This document shows positions 44,040 through 55,602 of a stretch of DNA of 64,000 bases, piece after piece. Below the pieces are notes generated by a model. That model ran no database searches. It was given only the letters and a program-made list of their open reading frames with translations, and had not been told where the DNA came from. The position numbers and the translations under genes were made by a program. The stretch's first letter is position 1. Every line of letters begins with the position of its first letter. Source of the stretch: Hygrocybe punicea (taxonomy: Eukaryota > Basidiomycota > Agaricomycetes > Agaricales > Hygrophoraceae); contig OY744470.1 of NCBI GenBank assembly GCA_963556145.1, forward strand, positions 2,108,001 through 2,172,000, in the 5' to 3' direction.

Positions 44040-47000
44040 TCAATCGTCATCGACATCAGAACCGGGTTCCTGTGCTTCAGGAGGTTGTTCGTCGTCGGAA
44101 GTGTTTTCGAGTTCGTTTAGTCGTTGCACGGGAATATCGAGGAAGCGCGGCGGGAGCGAGATTGAACGGCAAGCAAAATAGGGAACAACTCAAAATGCTG
44201 CGATTGGCCGGTGAAAGACAGATCCATCAAGTTCGCAGAGAATGTAAGCGCCACCAAAGTTGCGCGAAATAATGATAAGGGGACCAAGATAGTGCGGGCG
44301 CATTTTCCGGTTTAGCGCTTTCTCTATCTGTGTGTTGCGAATGAGAACTAAGTCACCGCTTTTAAAATCGAAGTTGCGAATGGTCTTCGCGTGTTGCTTT
44401 TCGAAACGTTGTGCCGCTTTCCGGCAAGCGTCGTAAACTTGCGAGTATATGCGATTAATATCGTCGCTACGCTTTTGCAGTGCGATCGCGTGTCGCGCAA
44501 TCAGGTCTGTAGAGGATAGGACTGAATCCGGCGGGGGTTGAAGGTATGTTGCTTCTACGATGTCGAGTGGTAATAGGGGATGAGCGCCAGTTGCTGCGAA
44601 GTAAGGTGAGCAGCCCATTCGTTGTCGGATAGTGATACATTCGGCCCAAAATACTGAATACGTCACATTGGCCCATCTAAACTGGTCGCCGTCCGCAGCT
44701 TTGAAGAGAGATTGTCGAACGTCGTAGTGCGGTTGTTCCATGAGACCGTTTGCGCGGGAATTATAGCCGGAGATGCGAATATGGTTAACGCGGTATTGCT
44801 TCGAAAGATAAGTGAGAGATTTGATGAGCGTGGGTCCGTTGTCTGTAACGATTTTGCGGAGCGAACCCCAACGACAGAGAATATCTTCGAATATCCAATC
44901 TCCAATTGCGCGAGCGTTTTCGTTGCGAAGCATTCTGAATTCGGGGTACTGAGTAAGCGAGCAGTGTCCTTGAGTTATATATTTGTATCCGCTAGATGTC
45001 GGCAAGTGCATCGTGTCGATGAATATTTTGGTGAAAAGTGGGGCGGGCGTTGCGACGACAGGGGGAATGAGAACCTGACGGGATTGGCGAAGCTGGCAAA
45101 GATGGCATGTGCGAACGAACCAATGGATATCGGCTTGCATGTGTGGCCACCAGAAGCGTTCTGCGATCATAGCGCGAGTCACGTAAAATCCTTTGTGTCC
45201 TACTTCGTCGTGGGCTTGTCGCATAATTGATGTTCGGTGATCGCGCGATATGACCAACTTATGCGCACCATTCTGGTCTTTGCGCCATAGTCTAGTTCCG
45301 TCGAGGAAAAAGTCTGTACAGTATCGGATGAAGGTCGTGTAGTCGGAATCGGCGAGACCGATCAGGCGCTCTAAGTCGCTGAGCCATTTCTTTACTAGGG
45401 TTATGTGGTCGTCTTCTCTGCGGGCAGTGTCAGTGCGCGGTACGTTGTCGTAGGTAAGCGTAGGACTGGATCCTTCCTCCTCACTGAGATGGTGACTGTC
45501 CCCAGTCACGAGCGCGGCGAAAGCGGAACAAGATCGCAACGAACGCAGGGACGAATGAGGAGTATTGATCATATGCGCGAAACCATAGAGGCAGTCGATC
45601 CAGTCTTCAGTTTCTTCTACGCTGTCCTTTTCCGGCGGAGAATCCGGAGGTTGTTGTACACGCCTTGAAAGACCATCCGGGCCGTGGTGCGTACCTGGGA
45701 CATGGACTATAGTGCAGTGGAAAGTGAGAATTGTGGGTATCCAGCTGTTAACGCTAGCGCTTGGCGTGATGTCTGGGTTGCGTAGCATGCCTGTGATGTA
45801 GCGCGCGTCAACTTCGACGACGAGATTACGAACGCCGATTAGGTACAGTCGCAGGTCACAGAGTGCGCGATAAAGACCGAAGATTTCTAGTTTAGGTTGA
45901 GAGAAGCGCGTCTCGCGATCATTTAGAGTGATAGAACCAAAGCGGTTGTAGAAACGGCGAGAAGGGTTGTCGGGATCACATTGACAGAGAATGTATCCAA
46001 CAGCGATGTAGGATGTGTCGACAGCAAGAATGACCGGCGAATCAGAAGTGTAGTCGATCGGACGCAGCGCAGGTGAATCGAGAACGGCTTGTTTCAGGTC
46101 TGCCTGAGCGGCGATCTGGTCGGGACCAAATTCAAAGGGTGCGTCTTTGCGCGTGAGTTTAACAAGATGATGCGCACGCTGCGCGAAATTGCGGATAAAG
46201 ATTCGAAGAACGCCTACTGTGCCAAGGAACGAGCGGACGTCGGACAGGTTGTTGCAAGGGCCCCAGTTACGAATCGTGGCTAGTTTCTCTTCGTCGGGTA
46301 AGCATCCGTTATTTGTGCAGCGATGGCCTACTACTGTGATTTCAGGAGCGCAGAGGGTAGACTTGAAGGCGGAAAAGGTTCCCCCACAGTATTTCATGCG
46401 CTGGACAAGACAATTAAGCGTAGTGAAATGTTCCCAGACGAAGCGGTGAATACCTGGGTTCACGGCAATAGTTTCATAGGTGCCGTCGTGTAGGAGGTAG
46501 GACAATTTAGGGCCTTTGACCGGGACATTGTCGATGTAAGGTATCATCCACTGCGGGATCTTGGGTTGCAGGATGAAAGTAACGTCGTCGTGGAATATCG
46601 GCACTGAAGTTGTCCATCCCATAGGTAGAGTAACAAGTCGCAACGCTCCGAAAGGTGTTTGGAAGGTGGTGTAGTCGCGCGAAGACTCGGCGATAAGTCG
46701 CTCGTCGTATCCGACGTATAAATCAAAGCAGGCGCCACAGGATCGACCAGCGAACCGTTCGGCCATGTGTTCGGGGATAGGAGGTACACCAGAATGCACG
46801 ATGGTCACTGCATTAAGAGGTTCGAGACTGTGAACCAAGCGAAGTGATTTACCACCTTTCTTCAGAACCGTAAACCAACACGAGCGATAGGAGGAGTTCG
46901 AGGGTTTGTAGACTTTGGCATCGATTTTACGGCGAATAATATTGCATACTTCCTCATAGATACCAGGAGGAATAGGAATGTTGCGCTGAACCCAGGGAGT

Positions 47001-47681
47001 GTGCAGTATTACAGGGAACTCGACGGGTGGAAAGAAGTCAGTGCGAAATCTTCCACGCTCGCTGTCGTTCCATGTGAAACCTTTCTCGTGTTTCTGTATA
47101 AAGTCGTGCATTAGCGCATGCTCTGTTGGCCAGAGGAAGTCGCCTTCGTGAACTTTGTCGAACGCATCACAACGTTCCTGCGTGTAGCGGTCTGTGGGGA
47201 CGAAAGGTGGAGGATTCGGATCGAGGTTAGGAAGTTCGGCAAGCGGATCGCCAGTGATATTGCGTATTACGTGGAATTTATCGGGGAGTTCAGCGATGAC
47301 AGGCTTGACCCTGCGCGCAACGGGCTTGTAGACTTTCTTTTGGGCGGCGAAAATGCTAGCGAAGTCATCTGATAGTATAGAAGGAGACGCAGATGAAGCC
47401 GAATAAGAAAAAGACGACAAGGGATTTGCGGACGAAGAAGAAACAGAAGTTGAACATACTGGAGTAGACGCGGAATCATTAGGAAAATCGCAGGCGGAAA
47501 GATAGACGCGGGGAACTGTAGACGAAGATGACAAGTCCGCTAAATGGGTATAAGATTCAATGTACGTAGCGTTGGTATGTTCGTCGTGCACTATTACTAG
47601 CGCGATGTCTCCATCATCTAGTGCGCTCAGTTCCCCTTGTTGATAAAAACCGAGGACGAGTGTAAGGGTACGCCGCGCCAT
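44040..47681 (-). pseudogene. Gypsy RT-RNase H-integrase polyprotein
   Basis: One frame is open for 1163 codons (47681-44190). A TGA at 44190-44192 then interrupts it where relatives read AAFR, and the tail (VVPYFACRS to DVDDD) continues in frame to 44040. The RT has ACFDLYVGYDERL and TLPMGWTTS, and the catalytic box reads PYIDNVPVKGP: the second Asp of YIDD is Asn. RNase H: AVDTSYIAVGYIL, KLEIFGLYRAL, VEVDARYI. The integrase has the HHCC zinc finger (H-x4-H in HDEVGHKGFY context, CHLC) and core Asp FIDTMH, Asp VTDNGP and Glu NGLMEQPH. It ends with a GDLVLIRNTQ-type C-terminal domain. The integrase looks intact; the RT substitution and the stop argue against activity. Confidence 0.88.
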
Positions 47682-48260
47682 CGTGCTTCGCTTCTAGGGT
47701 ACGTCGGAATTGTCGCCGACCTGTTCGAATTTGGATCGTGTATCGTGATCGTCTGGTCTTCGTTGCGGTAATTTTTGACAACGCTTTCCGTAAGTATGTC
47801 GAACAGTCGTCCTAGGAGAATATGGTACGCAGGGTCACGGATGACATGCATCTGAAGGAAAAGTGTGATGTCGCCAATTTTACAAGGAACGTTCCGCATG
47901 AGACCTAGGGATTGATCAATCGAACCATTCGCCGATTGCATATTGAGACGAATCGCCGGGTCGTAGGGAAGACTAAACTGATGGCAGACATCTTCCGACA
48001 TTGCGACAATCTGAGAACCAGGGTCAATGATGCTACCGACTTGTTCTTGTCCGTCGACGAGTAAGTTAACGGCGCGTAGAGCGTGGGATTCTTTTGCGAC
48101 GGTAAGGACTTTAGGAATTTCGCCTGGAGAGAGACTCATGAGGTAGGTCTCATACGGGTCGGGAACAATGATGGGTTGCGGTTCAGCGGAGGTATTTTCG
48201 CCAGTGTTCTCGCATGACGCAAAAGGAAGTGGGTCGTCGGCGAAGCAGTGGTCCCTGTGG
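47627..48260 (-). pseudogene. Gypsy gag-pol N-terminal part with aspartic protease, truncated
   Basis: The open frame runs from the truncation point at 48260 to a stop at 47627. It includes NLLVDGQEQVGSIIDPGSQ, where the retropepsin D-T/S-G site appears as D-P-G-S, then AYHILLGRLFDIL, the usual second conserved loop. It overlaps the RT frame by 55 nt with a -1 relation, as expected for an element making Gag-protease and polymerase by frameshifting. Nothing upstream survives. Confidence 0.75.
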
Positions 48261-48730
48261 TTTTAGTTAACTCAACCCCAGTTAAGGTACGAAAGTTAGG
48301 TGTACTATCTGCACTAGTAGCTGGGGCTTAAGTTAAACTCCCAGACAGTGCCTGCTGTAATACAGTTAAACTCGGCATAGCAATTAGTGGTAGGTTCAGT
48401 TAAACTTGAGGCAGGAGTGCTAAGGCCTTCAGTTCACTGTATAGCTCAGTTAAACCCAACCCAGTTGTTACTGTGAGCTTAGTTTAACTGTGCACACTAT
48501 TTACTGCACTGGCAGTTAAACTGAAAGCAGTACTTGCTGGATGTCTAGTTTAACTCAGAGCAGTTGCTACTGATTGCTCAGTTTAACCAGATACAGCACT
48601 TGCTGGACATCCAGTTTAACTCATAGCAGTAGCTGCTGGATGGTCAGTTTAACCAGGTGCAGCACTTGCTGCACCTCCAGTTTAACTTAGAGCAGCAGCT
48701 ACTAAACCTCCAGTTTAACCAGGTGCAGCA

Positions 48731-48848
48731 GTTGTAGCCAAAATGTAACAAATCCGCGACCTTGATACTTTGTATGGAAGGTGGCTGGCTGATCAACAGT
48801 AATGATTCATGATTCAAGGTCGCGGATTTGTTACATTTTGGCTACAAC
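48731..48848. repeat. 118-bp hairpin MITE with 35-bp perfect arms
   Basis: The arm starts GTTGTAGCCAAAATGTAACA and is the exact reverse complement of the other end (GTTACATTTTGGCTACAAC) for 35 bp around a ~48-bp loop. It has no coding capacity. It is nested at the inner edge of the left satellite arm. Confidence 0.85.
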
Positions 48849-49479
48849 ACATATCCTGCACCACCAACAACCAGGCACTGATCTTCAATATAATATAGCA
48901 TCTACTTAGTACTCCTAGAATTAAACTTGGATTTTTGAGATGTGTACTCGCAAAGTTGGGTGATTAAGGGTCCAATTTTGGCAGAGGAATATAAGACATT
49001 GTGAATATCTCTGTATGTAGACTCAAATAAAATACACAAATTAATCTAGGAGTAGGTATTCTACACTTGTATCTCTGGAGAGTCTTACTTTGTTTATATA
49101 TGCATTATTGTGCATGCCAGAATATTCAAAATGTTCCAGGCATAGTTCCATATTTAGCAACTCGACCCCATTTAGGAAATCGGCAACTGCCGTTTGGCTT
49201 TCCCGCGCGAGTTGAAGCCTCGACTCGTCGTTTTCAATGACGCGAAACGGGTGCAGAAGAGCACCCAAGGTTGTATTTTTTTTTTCAATCTTTTTTTTTT
49301 TGCTAAGTGATGTTACATTTTGTGTAGTTACCCCGCGCCAAACGCAGGCGAACGCGAACACCCACCAACCTACCCAACCCAGACAACGGCCACCTGAGCA
49401 AACCCAACGGGCGCGGACGACAACGGTCCCAGTGAGGATAGCGGAAACGGGCCCGCGACGCCGGGGAAGGTGCCAGATG

Positions 49480-50040
49480 GCAACGACGAGGACACGCCAG
49501 CAACGACGAGGACACGCCAGACGGCAACGACGAGGACACGCCAGACGGCAACGACGAGGACATGCCAGACGGCAACAACGAGGACACTGACGGCCCGCCA
49601 GGGGACGACGAGGACAGAGACGGCCAGCCACGGGACAACAGGACGACAGGACGACAGAGACGACGACGACCAGCCAGGGGACGATGGCGAAGGGAACGAC
49701 GAGGGATGACGACGACGGGACGACGACGACGGGGACGATGACGACGGGGATGACAGGGACGACGACAGGGACGACGACGAAGATGAAGACGAGGACGGGG
49801 ACGGGGACGGGGATGACGACGGAGATGTAGATGACGAGGACGACGAAGGTATGTACATGCCACCCCCCTCCTCTCTCTCCTCCTCTCCCTCTCCCTGCTG
49901 CCTGTCCCTCTCCCACTCCCTTCTCCCACTCCTTCTCCCACTCTCACCCCCCCTCCCACCTCCCACTCCCTTCACTCACCCTGCCTCCCTCCTCTCACCA
50001 CCCCCACACTCTGCCTCCTCCCACCACCACCAGCCAGATT
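49480..50040. repeat. 24-bp minisatellite and adjoining GAC/purine and C/T tracts
   Basis: Four ~24-bp units (GACACGCCAGACGGCAACGA type) at 49480-49580 pass into a GACGACGGGGAC-rich tract to ~49850 and then a strongly C/T-rich tract to ~50040. Long ORFs on both strands (49041-49916 and 49370-49975 minus) come from this composition and I do not call them genes. Confidence 0.8.
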
Positions 50041-51129
50041 TAAGTATTTAATTATGTATTTAGATAAAATAATTATTTAATTTATATTGTCATTCTAAGC
50101 AATATTGAGGTATTGTTATTCATATGAGGTATGTATTGATTTACAATTGAGTAATATTAAACAAAAAAAGCACAATATTCCAAGTGGGGTAATTTCTGAT
50201 TTTGGCATATAAGTAGCTCCTGTAATGGCTGATGGTAAAACTGAGATATTGTGCATTTTCAAAAAAATTAATTTATAATTTTGCTATTCTGTGTACTTTT
50301 AATAACTGCATTTCAAATTATATTACAATGCCCCTGGCAACTGCCAAAAGAAACTGACCATCCAGTGGCTACTGCTCTGAGTTAAACTGGGGGTCCAGCA
50401 ACTGCTGCACCTGGTTAAACTGGAGGTACAGTAGCTACTGCTCCAAGTTAAACTGGAGGTGCAGCAAGTGCTGCACCTGGTTAAACTGAGGGTACAGCAA
50501 GTGCTGCACCTGGTTAAACTGGAGCTACAGCAAGTGCTGCACCTGGTTAAACTGGAAGTCCAGCAACTGCTGCACCTGGTTAAACTGGAGGTACAGTAGC
50601 TACTGCTCCAAGTTAAACTGGAGGTGCAGCAAGTGCTGCACCTGGTTAAACTGAGGGTACAGCAAGTGCTGCACCTGGTTAAACTGGAGGTACAGTAGCT
50701 GCTGCTCCAAGTTAAACTGGAGGTGCAGCAACTGCTGCACCTGGTTAAACTGACCATCCAGTAGCTAGTGCTCTGAGTTAAACCGATGGTACAGCAAATG
50801 CTGCACCTAGTTAAACTGGAGGTCCAGCAACTGCTGCACCTGGTTAAACTGGAGGTTTAGTAGCTGCTGCTCTAAGTTAAACTGGAGGTGCAGCAAGTGC
50901 TGCACCTGGTTAAACTGACCATCCAGTAGCTACTGCTATGAGTTAAACTGGATGTCCAGCAAGTGCTGTATCTGGTTAAACTGAGCAATCAGTAGCAACT
51001 GCTCTGAGTTAAACTAGACATCCAGCAAGTACTGCTTTCAGTTTAACTGCCACTTCAGTCAACCACCTAGCCCCAACTAACTAGATGTAACACAACTCTG
51101 TCGGTGTTCCATCTAAGTGCTCATATAAC

Positions 51130-52015
51130 CATGGTACTCCCAAGGACAATTTATTGCCCCAGGGACATTCTCACTGTAGGCAGGCGTAGGGATATATTCT
51201 TATCCCTAGGGACAATTTCCAAAGAAGACCAAGGGCTGAATAGTTATCCCAAGGGATGATTTTGACAAAGGATCATGGCCTGAAATATTGTCCCATGGGA
51301 CATATTACAATACCATCAGGGAGAATATATATTTTCCTGGGATATATTGTCAACCAGGTGTTGCCTCAGCTCAAGCTGATGTTTTTTGAAAAATAGCTAT
51401 AACATTGTAAATAAAATAGGTAAAATTATGGAAATATTTGTGTGCATAGATTAAAAGGCCTAGGGACTGTAATTTCATCCCTTGGGATATTTATTTCGTC
51501 CCTTGGGATATTTATTTCATCCCTTGGGATATTTATTTCGTCCCTTGGGATATTTATTTCGTCCCTTGGGATATTTATTCCATCCCTTGGGATATTTATT
51601 TCATCCCTTGGGATATTTATTTTGTCCCTTGGGATATTTATTTCATCCCTTGGGATATTTACTTTATCCCTTGGGATATTTATTTTACCTGAGAAAAGCC
51701 CATGGGACATATAGAATATCCCATGGGATACTTATCCTGTCTTAGAAAATCGCCCATGGGACATAGAACATCCCTTGGGATACTTTCACTCTTATAGAAA
51801 CAGCCCATGGGACATGAAAAATATTGCTTGGGATATTTACATTAACCAAGACAAAGCCCATAGGACATATAAAATATCCCTTGGGATATTTACTTTACCC
51901 ACAAAAAAGCCCATGGGACATATAAAATATCCCTTGGGATACCTTTGCTATCGAAGAAACAGCCCATGGGACATATAAAATATCCCTTGGGATATTTACT
52001 TTACTCAAAAAAGCT
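51130..52015. repeat. Satellite of TCCC(W)(W)GGGA palindromes, including a 21-bp array
   Basis: From 51478 to ~51690 about ten 21-bp units TCCCTTGGGATATTTATTTC follow each other. On both sides (51130-51350 and 51690-52015) the same palindromic cores (CCCAAGGGA, CCCTAGGGA, CCCATGGGACA) recur in longer diverged units. ORFs through it read simple repeats (IPRDEIN; GYLFHPL) and I reject them. Confidence 0.85.
51357..51445 (+). mobile_element. hAT terminal remnant related to the MITE at 1862
   Basis: GGTGTTGCC, then GATGTTTTTTGAAAAAT, then GTAAAATTATGGAAATATTTG, follows the left end of the 1862-2232 MITE in order and spacing over ~85 bp. I found no matching right end, so it is a partial copy or the left end of an element containing the 21-bp satellite. 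Confidence 0.65.
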
Positions 52016-52675
52016 CCAATCTACAGGCTGGTGGGACTGCCTGCTTGCTCAGCATCTGCCAAGTCACACAATAATAATCATAGCAATGCCACATGTTACA
52101 TAATTTTAATTTACCAACCACTCAAAATAGACATAGCAAATTAAATAATTATTTTCACTAAATACATGGTATTACGAGTCCCTATAAGGGAATCGTTCTA
52201 TACGGTGGATTCTCAAACTCAGGGTCAGACTCTAATTTGCCAAGCCGTGGGAACAATTTTGTGAAACTGTGGGAACAATTTTGAAGCCCTGGGAATAATT
52301 ATGAAACCGTGTGACTGGGCAGAGTTGAGTGTGAGAATTTGTTGTCCCAATCAGCAAGAACAATAAGGCAGCCGGATCACAGCAGCCAATTTGGAAATGG
52401 GTAGTGTTATATCATGTTGGTATTGCAATTGCAATTGGTTTCTGATAATGATCACATGCATTCATAATGCAATGTGCCGTGTATGAATGAACAATATGTC
52501 AGTGGTATCTGTCATGTAGCCACATCTACTGTGTGTAATAGAATTGTTGATAATGAAATGAGGTCAAACAGTGTCCATTGTACACTTGTCACACAGGTCC
52601 AAATGTGTGCGGTGAGTGTTTGGTAGGTGTCCCAGCTTTAATCTGGCGCAGTTGTTTGCACAAACATCTGTACGG
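52016..52675. other. Intergenic, no gene seen
   Basis: AT-rich, with two short direct repeats (GTGGGAACAATTTTG near 52246 and 52268). No coding sequence recognised. Confidence 0.4.
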
Positions 52676-53690
52676 TGTTTTGGTGGACATGTTCAGTGCA
52701 TGTAAGTAAACTGGTGTGACTAGATATATGACACCGAACACATCAAACATGTTCAGTGTGTTCTGTGGACATGTTCGGTGCATGTCAGTAAACTAGTATG
52801 ACCAGATATATGACACCGAACACATCGAACATGTTCGGTGTGTTCGGTGGACATGTTCGGTGCAGGTCAGTAAACTGATATACTACACCGAACACATCGA
52901 ACATGTTCGGTGTGTTCGGTGAAGATGTTCGGTGTGTTTGGTGGACATGTTCGGTGCATGTCAGTAAACTAGTATGACCAGATATATGGCACCAAACACA
53001 TCGAAGATGTTCGGTGTGTTCGGTGGACATGTTCGGTGCAGGTCAGTAAACTGGTATGACCAGATATACTACACTGAACACATCGAACATGTTTGGTGTG
53101 TTCGGTGAAGATGTTCGGTGCATGTCAGTAAACTGGTATGACCAGATATACTACACCGAACACATCGAACATGTTCGGTGCGTTTGGTGGACATGTTCGG
53201 TGCATGTCAGTAAACTAGAATGACCAGATATACTACACCGAACACATCGAACATGTTTGGTGTGTTCGGTGGACATGTTCGGTGCAGGTCAGTAAACTGG
53301 TATGACCAGATATACTACACTGAACACATAGAACATGTTTGGTGTGTTCGGTGAAGATGTTCGGTGCATGTCAGTAAACTGGTATGACCAGATATACGAC
53401 ACCGAACACATCGAACATGTTTGGTGGACATGTTCGGTGCATGTCAGTACACTGGTATAACCAGATATACTACACTGAACACATCGAACATGTTGAACCG
53501 GTGTGTTCGGTTGACATGTTTGGTGGATGTTGGTAAGCCAATATGACTAGGTATACTACACCAAACACATCCGGTGTGTTTGGTGTACATGTTTGGTGGA
53601 TGTCCATCAACCGGTATGACTAGGTATACTACACCGAACACATCCACCAAACACACCAAAGATGCCACAGCCTGCATGTGGGGCATTCCC
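52676..53690 (+). repeat. 82-bp tandem array with near-palindromic core, left block
   Basis: Units carry CACCGAACACATCGAACATG followed by TTCGGTGTGTTCGGTG, together a ~36-bp imperfect palindrome, then a spacer (GTCAGTAAACTGGTATGACC, AGATATAC). The step is 82 bp, with some units shortened. The right-most units are the most diverged. Confidence 0.88.
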
Positions 53691-53949
53691 CTTGCACAAA
53701 TAGTCATATGAACAATATATTCGATGTGTCTGTAGTGTAGCTATATGTACAATGTGTACTAGAATTAATATTAATGCAAGCATTGACTACTTGTCGAACA
53801 GGTCCAAAGTGTTCGGGATGTTCGGTAAGGTGTTCGGTTGATGTCCCAGCCTTCATCTGTGGCATTTCCCTTGCACAAATTGTTGTACGAACAACGTATT
53901 CGGTGTATCTGTAGTGTAGCTACCAGTACAATGTGTATTAGAATTAATA

Positions 53950-54432
53950 TTAATGCAAGCATATGGTCGTGGTGACGAATGCAAGATCGTTAATGGCTGC
54001 GGCTTTGCTCGCGATACGAGTTGTTGGGTCAAGGATAAAAAGGATTTTGAAAACACGGCCGTCATTGTTGCTTAATGTGGTTATACGGCGTTCATTGTTG
54101 CTTACGGTGGTTGGCGGTTCCGTTTCACAGTCAGATGATGTTTCCATCTCAGAGTCGGATGATAGCCTTTTGCGTGGAAGGAGATCGAGTTCCGCGGCCG
54201 TCGCATTGCGGACACCCTGCGAATTTTCACGTATGTTGCGACCAAGACATACCGACTGCGGACAAATTCCAGACGAAACGCATTTGGGATGTTGGTGTGC
54301 GGATCCGACATGTCTTTGGCAGGAGTTGCCTTCCTTCTTCCACAAAAGACATTTCGTTTTTGGAGAGTCGCATTTTCGACCAGGGCAGATGTGCATGCAA
54401 AGTTCATAACCAAGTTCCTTCTTATATGGCAT
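53950..54432 (-). CDS. Unrecognised Cys-rich ORF between the 82-bp arrays
   Basis: A minus-strand ORF of 160 codons with Cys/His spacing (CPGRKCDSPKTKC, HVGSAHQHPKC) and a Ser/Asp/Glu-rich C-terminal half (SSDSEMETSSDCETE). GT/AG pairs inside (a donor GTATGTCTTGG near 54260) suggest it may be spliced, but the spliced frame is not clearly better. No family recognised. Position between two blocks of the same satellite hints at a small element with subterminal repeats. It may not be a gene. Confidence 0.25.
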   Translation of the reverse strand: MPYKKELGYELCMHICPGRKCDSPKTKCLLWKKEGNSCQRHVGSAHQHPKCVSSGICPQSVCLGRNIRENSQGVRNATAAELDLLPRKRLSSDSEMETSSDCETEPPTTVSNNERRITTLSNNDGRVFKILFILDPTTRIASKAAAINDLAFVTTTICLH

Positions 54433-54689
54433 GTTTGTGGACCTAGGCAGGATTTCGGATGGGTGGTATGAGGAACAGACACAGATATCATTAATACATC
54501 AATACCTTAATGATTGATTACTTTCAGGGTGGTTGATAGCGGGTGGTGACGATTCCACAAACCTTCTAATTATAAGACGTCGGAATTATGTCACCTGACA
54601 AGAGTGGCAATGATAAAACAATGAACACGTGCCAAACACGTTGATCAGCAATGGAATCATTTAAATGTCTTGAAAGAGCAATATCCACC

Positions 54690-55200
54690 GAACAGATCGG
54701 ACGTGTTCGGTGTGTTCGGTGGAGATGTTCGGTCAACGTTGGTGAACCAATATTACTAGATATACTACACCGAACACATCGAACATGTTCGGTGTGTTCG
54801 GTGGAGATGTTCGGTGGATGTCAACCAACGGTTGTGACTAGATATATCACACCGAACACATCGAACATGTTCGGTGTGTTCGGTGGAGATGTTCGGTGGA
54901 TGTCAACCAATGGTTGTGACTGGATATACCACACCGAACACATCGAACATGTTCAGTGTGTTCGGTGGAGATGTTCGGTGGATGTCAACCAACAGTTGTG
55001 ACTAGATATATCACACTGAACACATCGAACATGTTCGGTGTGTTCAGTGGAGATGTTCGGTGGATGTCAACCAACAGTTGTGACTAGATATATCACACCG
55101 AACACACCGAACATGTTCGATGTGTTCGGTGTAGTATATCTAGTCGTACATTGACATCCACCAAACATGTCCGGTGACCGAACACACCCAACAACATGTT
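54690..55200 (+). repeat. 82-bp tandem array with near-palindromic core, right block
   Basis: Same core as 52676-53690 and same orientation, but a different spacer (GATGTCAACCAACGGTTGTG, ACTAGATATAT). Exact 82-bp step between units at 54768 and 54850. About five to six units. Confidence 0.88.
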
Positions 55201-55602
55201 TGTTGTAGTATATCTAGGCCTTCTACATCCATCCAACAAGTCAGACTTGTTGTGCTTTTCCGTCAACGGACCAGTCCGTGAATATTCATTGAACGAATTA
55301 ACTCGATTTATTGCCTTACCAACTGAAAAATATTCCATACGCTGCACATGTCGGTTTTCTGCGTGCAATTACTAGCTTTGGACAACTTCTAAGCTCGAGC
55401 CACATCAAAAACATAAATAAATAGATCTGTTGTTTATGCATGCAAAGAAGCCGAACATGAGGTCGAACATGTGGCGATTGATCTGGTCACGTGGTCGTGA
55501 CATCTGTATTCATAGTCTGGAGCGTTGAGTAATAAATCCGCCCTTTTCTTTTGCTCTCAAATCGCCTCACACGTCGACCAAAAAACTTTTATTTCATCTA
55601 CC

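Larger units (their letters stand above)
44040..48260 (-). mobile_element. Ty3/Gypsy retrotransposon, 5'-truncated
   Basis: Minus-strand pol in Gypsy order (protease, RT, RNase H, integrase). No gag is present: the open frame upstream of the protease stops abruptly at 48260, where a satellite-armed repeat begins. No LTR pair could be recognised on either side. Confidence 0.85.
48261..51085. mobile_element. Non-autonomous element with inverted AGTTTAAC satellite arms
   Basis: The left arm (48261-48735) and right arm (50330-51085) are built from ~30-bp units around AGTTTAAC, AGCAGTTGCTG and TGCTGCACC. They are reverse complements: GGCAGTTAAACTGAAAGCAG near 48510 is matched by its reverse complement near 51045, with high identity over the next ~200 bp. 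The interior has a hairpin MITE, a minisatellite tract and AT-rich DNA but no transposase. Its insertion cuts the Gypsy protease frame at 48260, so it is younger than that element. No target duplication could be identified. Confidence 0.7.

Noticed and set aside
49041..49975. Large minus-strand ORFs rich in Ser/Val/Pro
   Set aside because: Composition-driven from GAC and C/T tracts; frames on both strands are open and no motif appears.
17853..55200. CRISPR-like pattern of regularly spaced repeats
   Set aside because: Spacers between repeat cores are themselves repeated, no cas genes are present and the genome is fungal; these are satellites.
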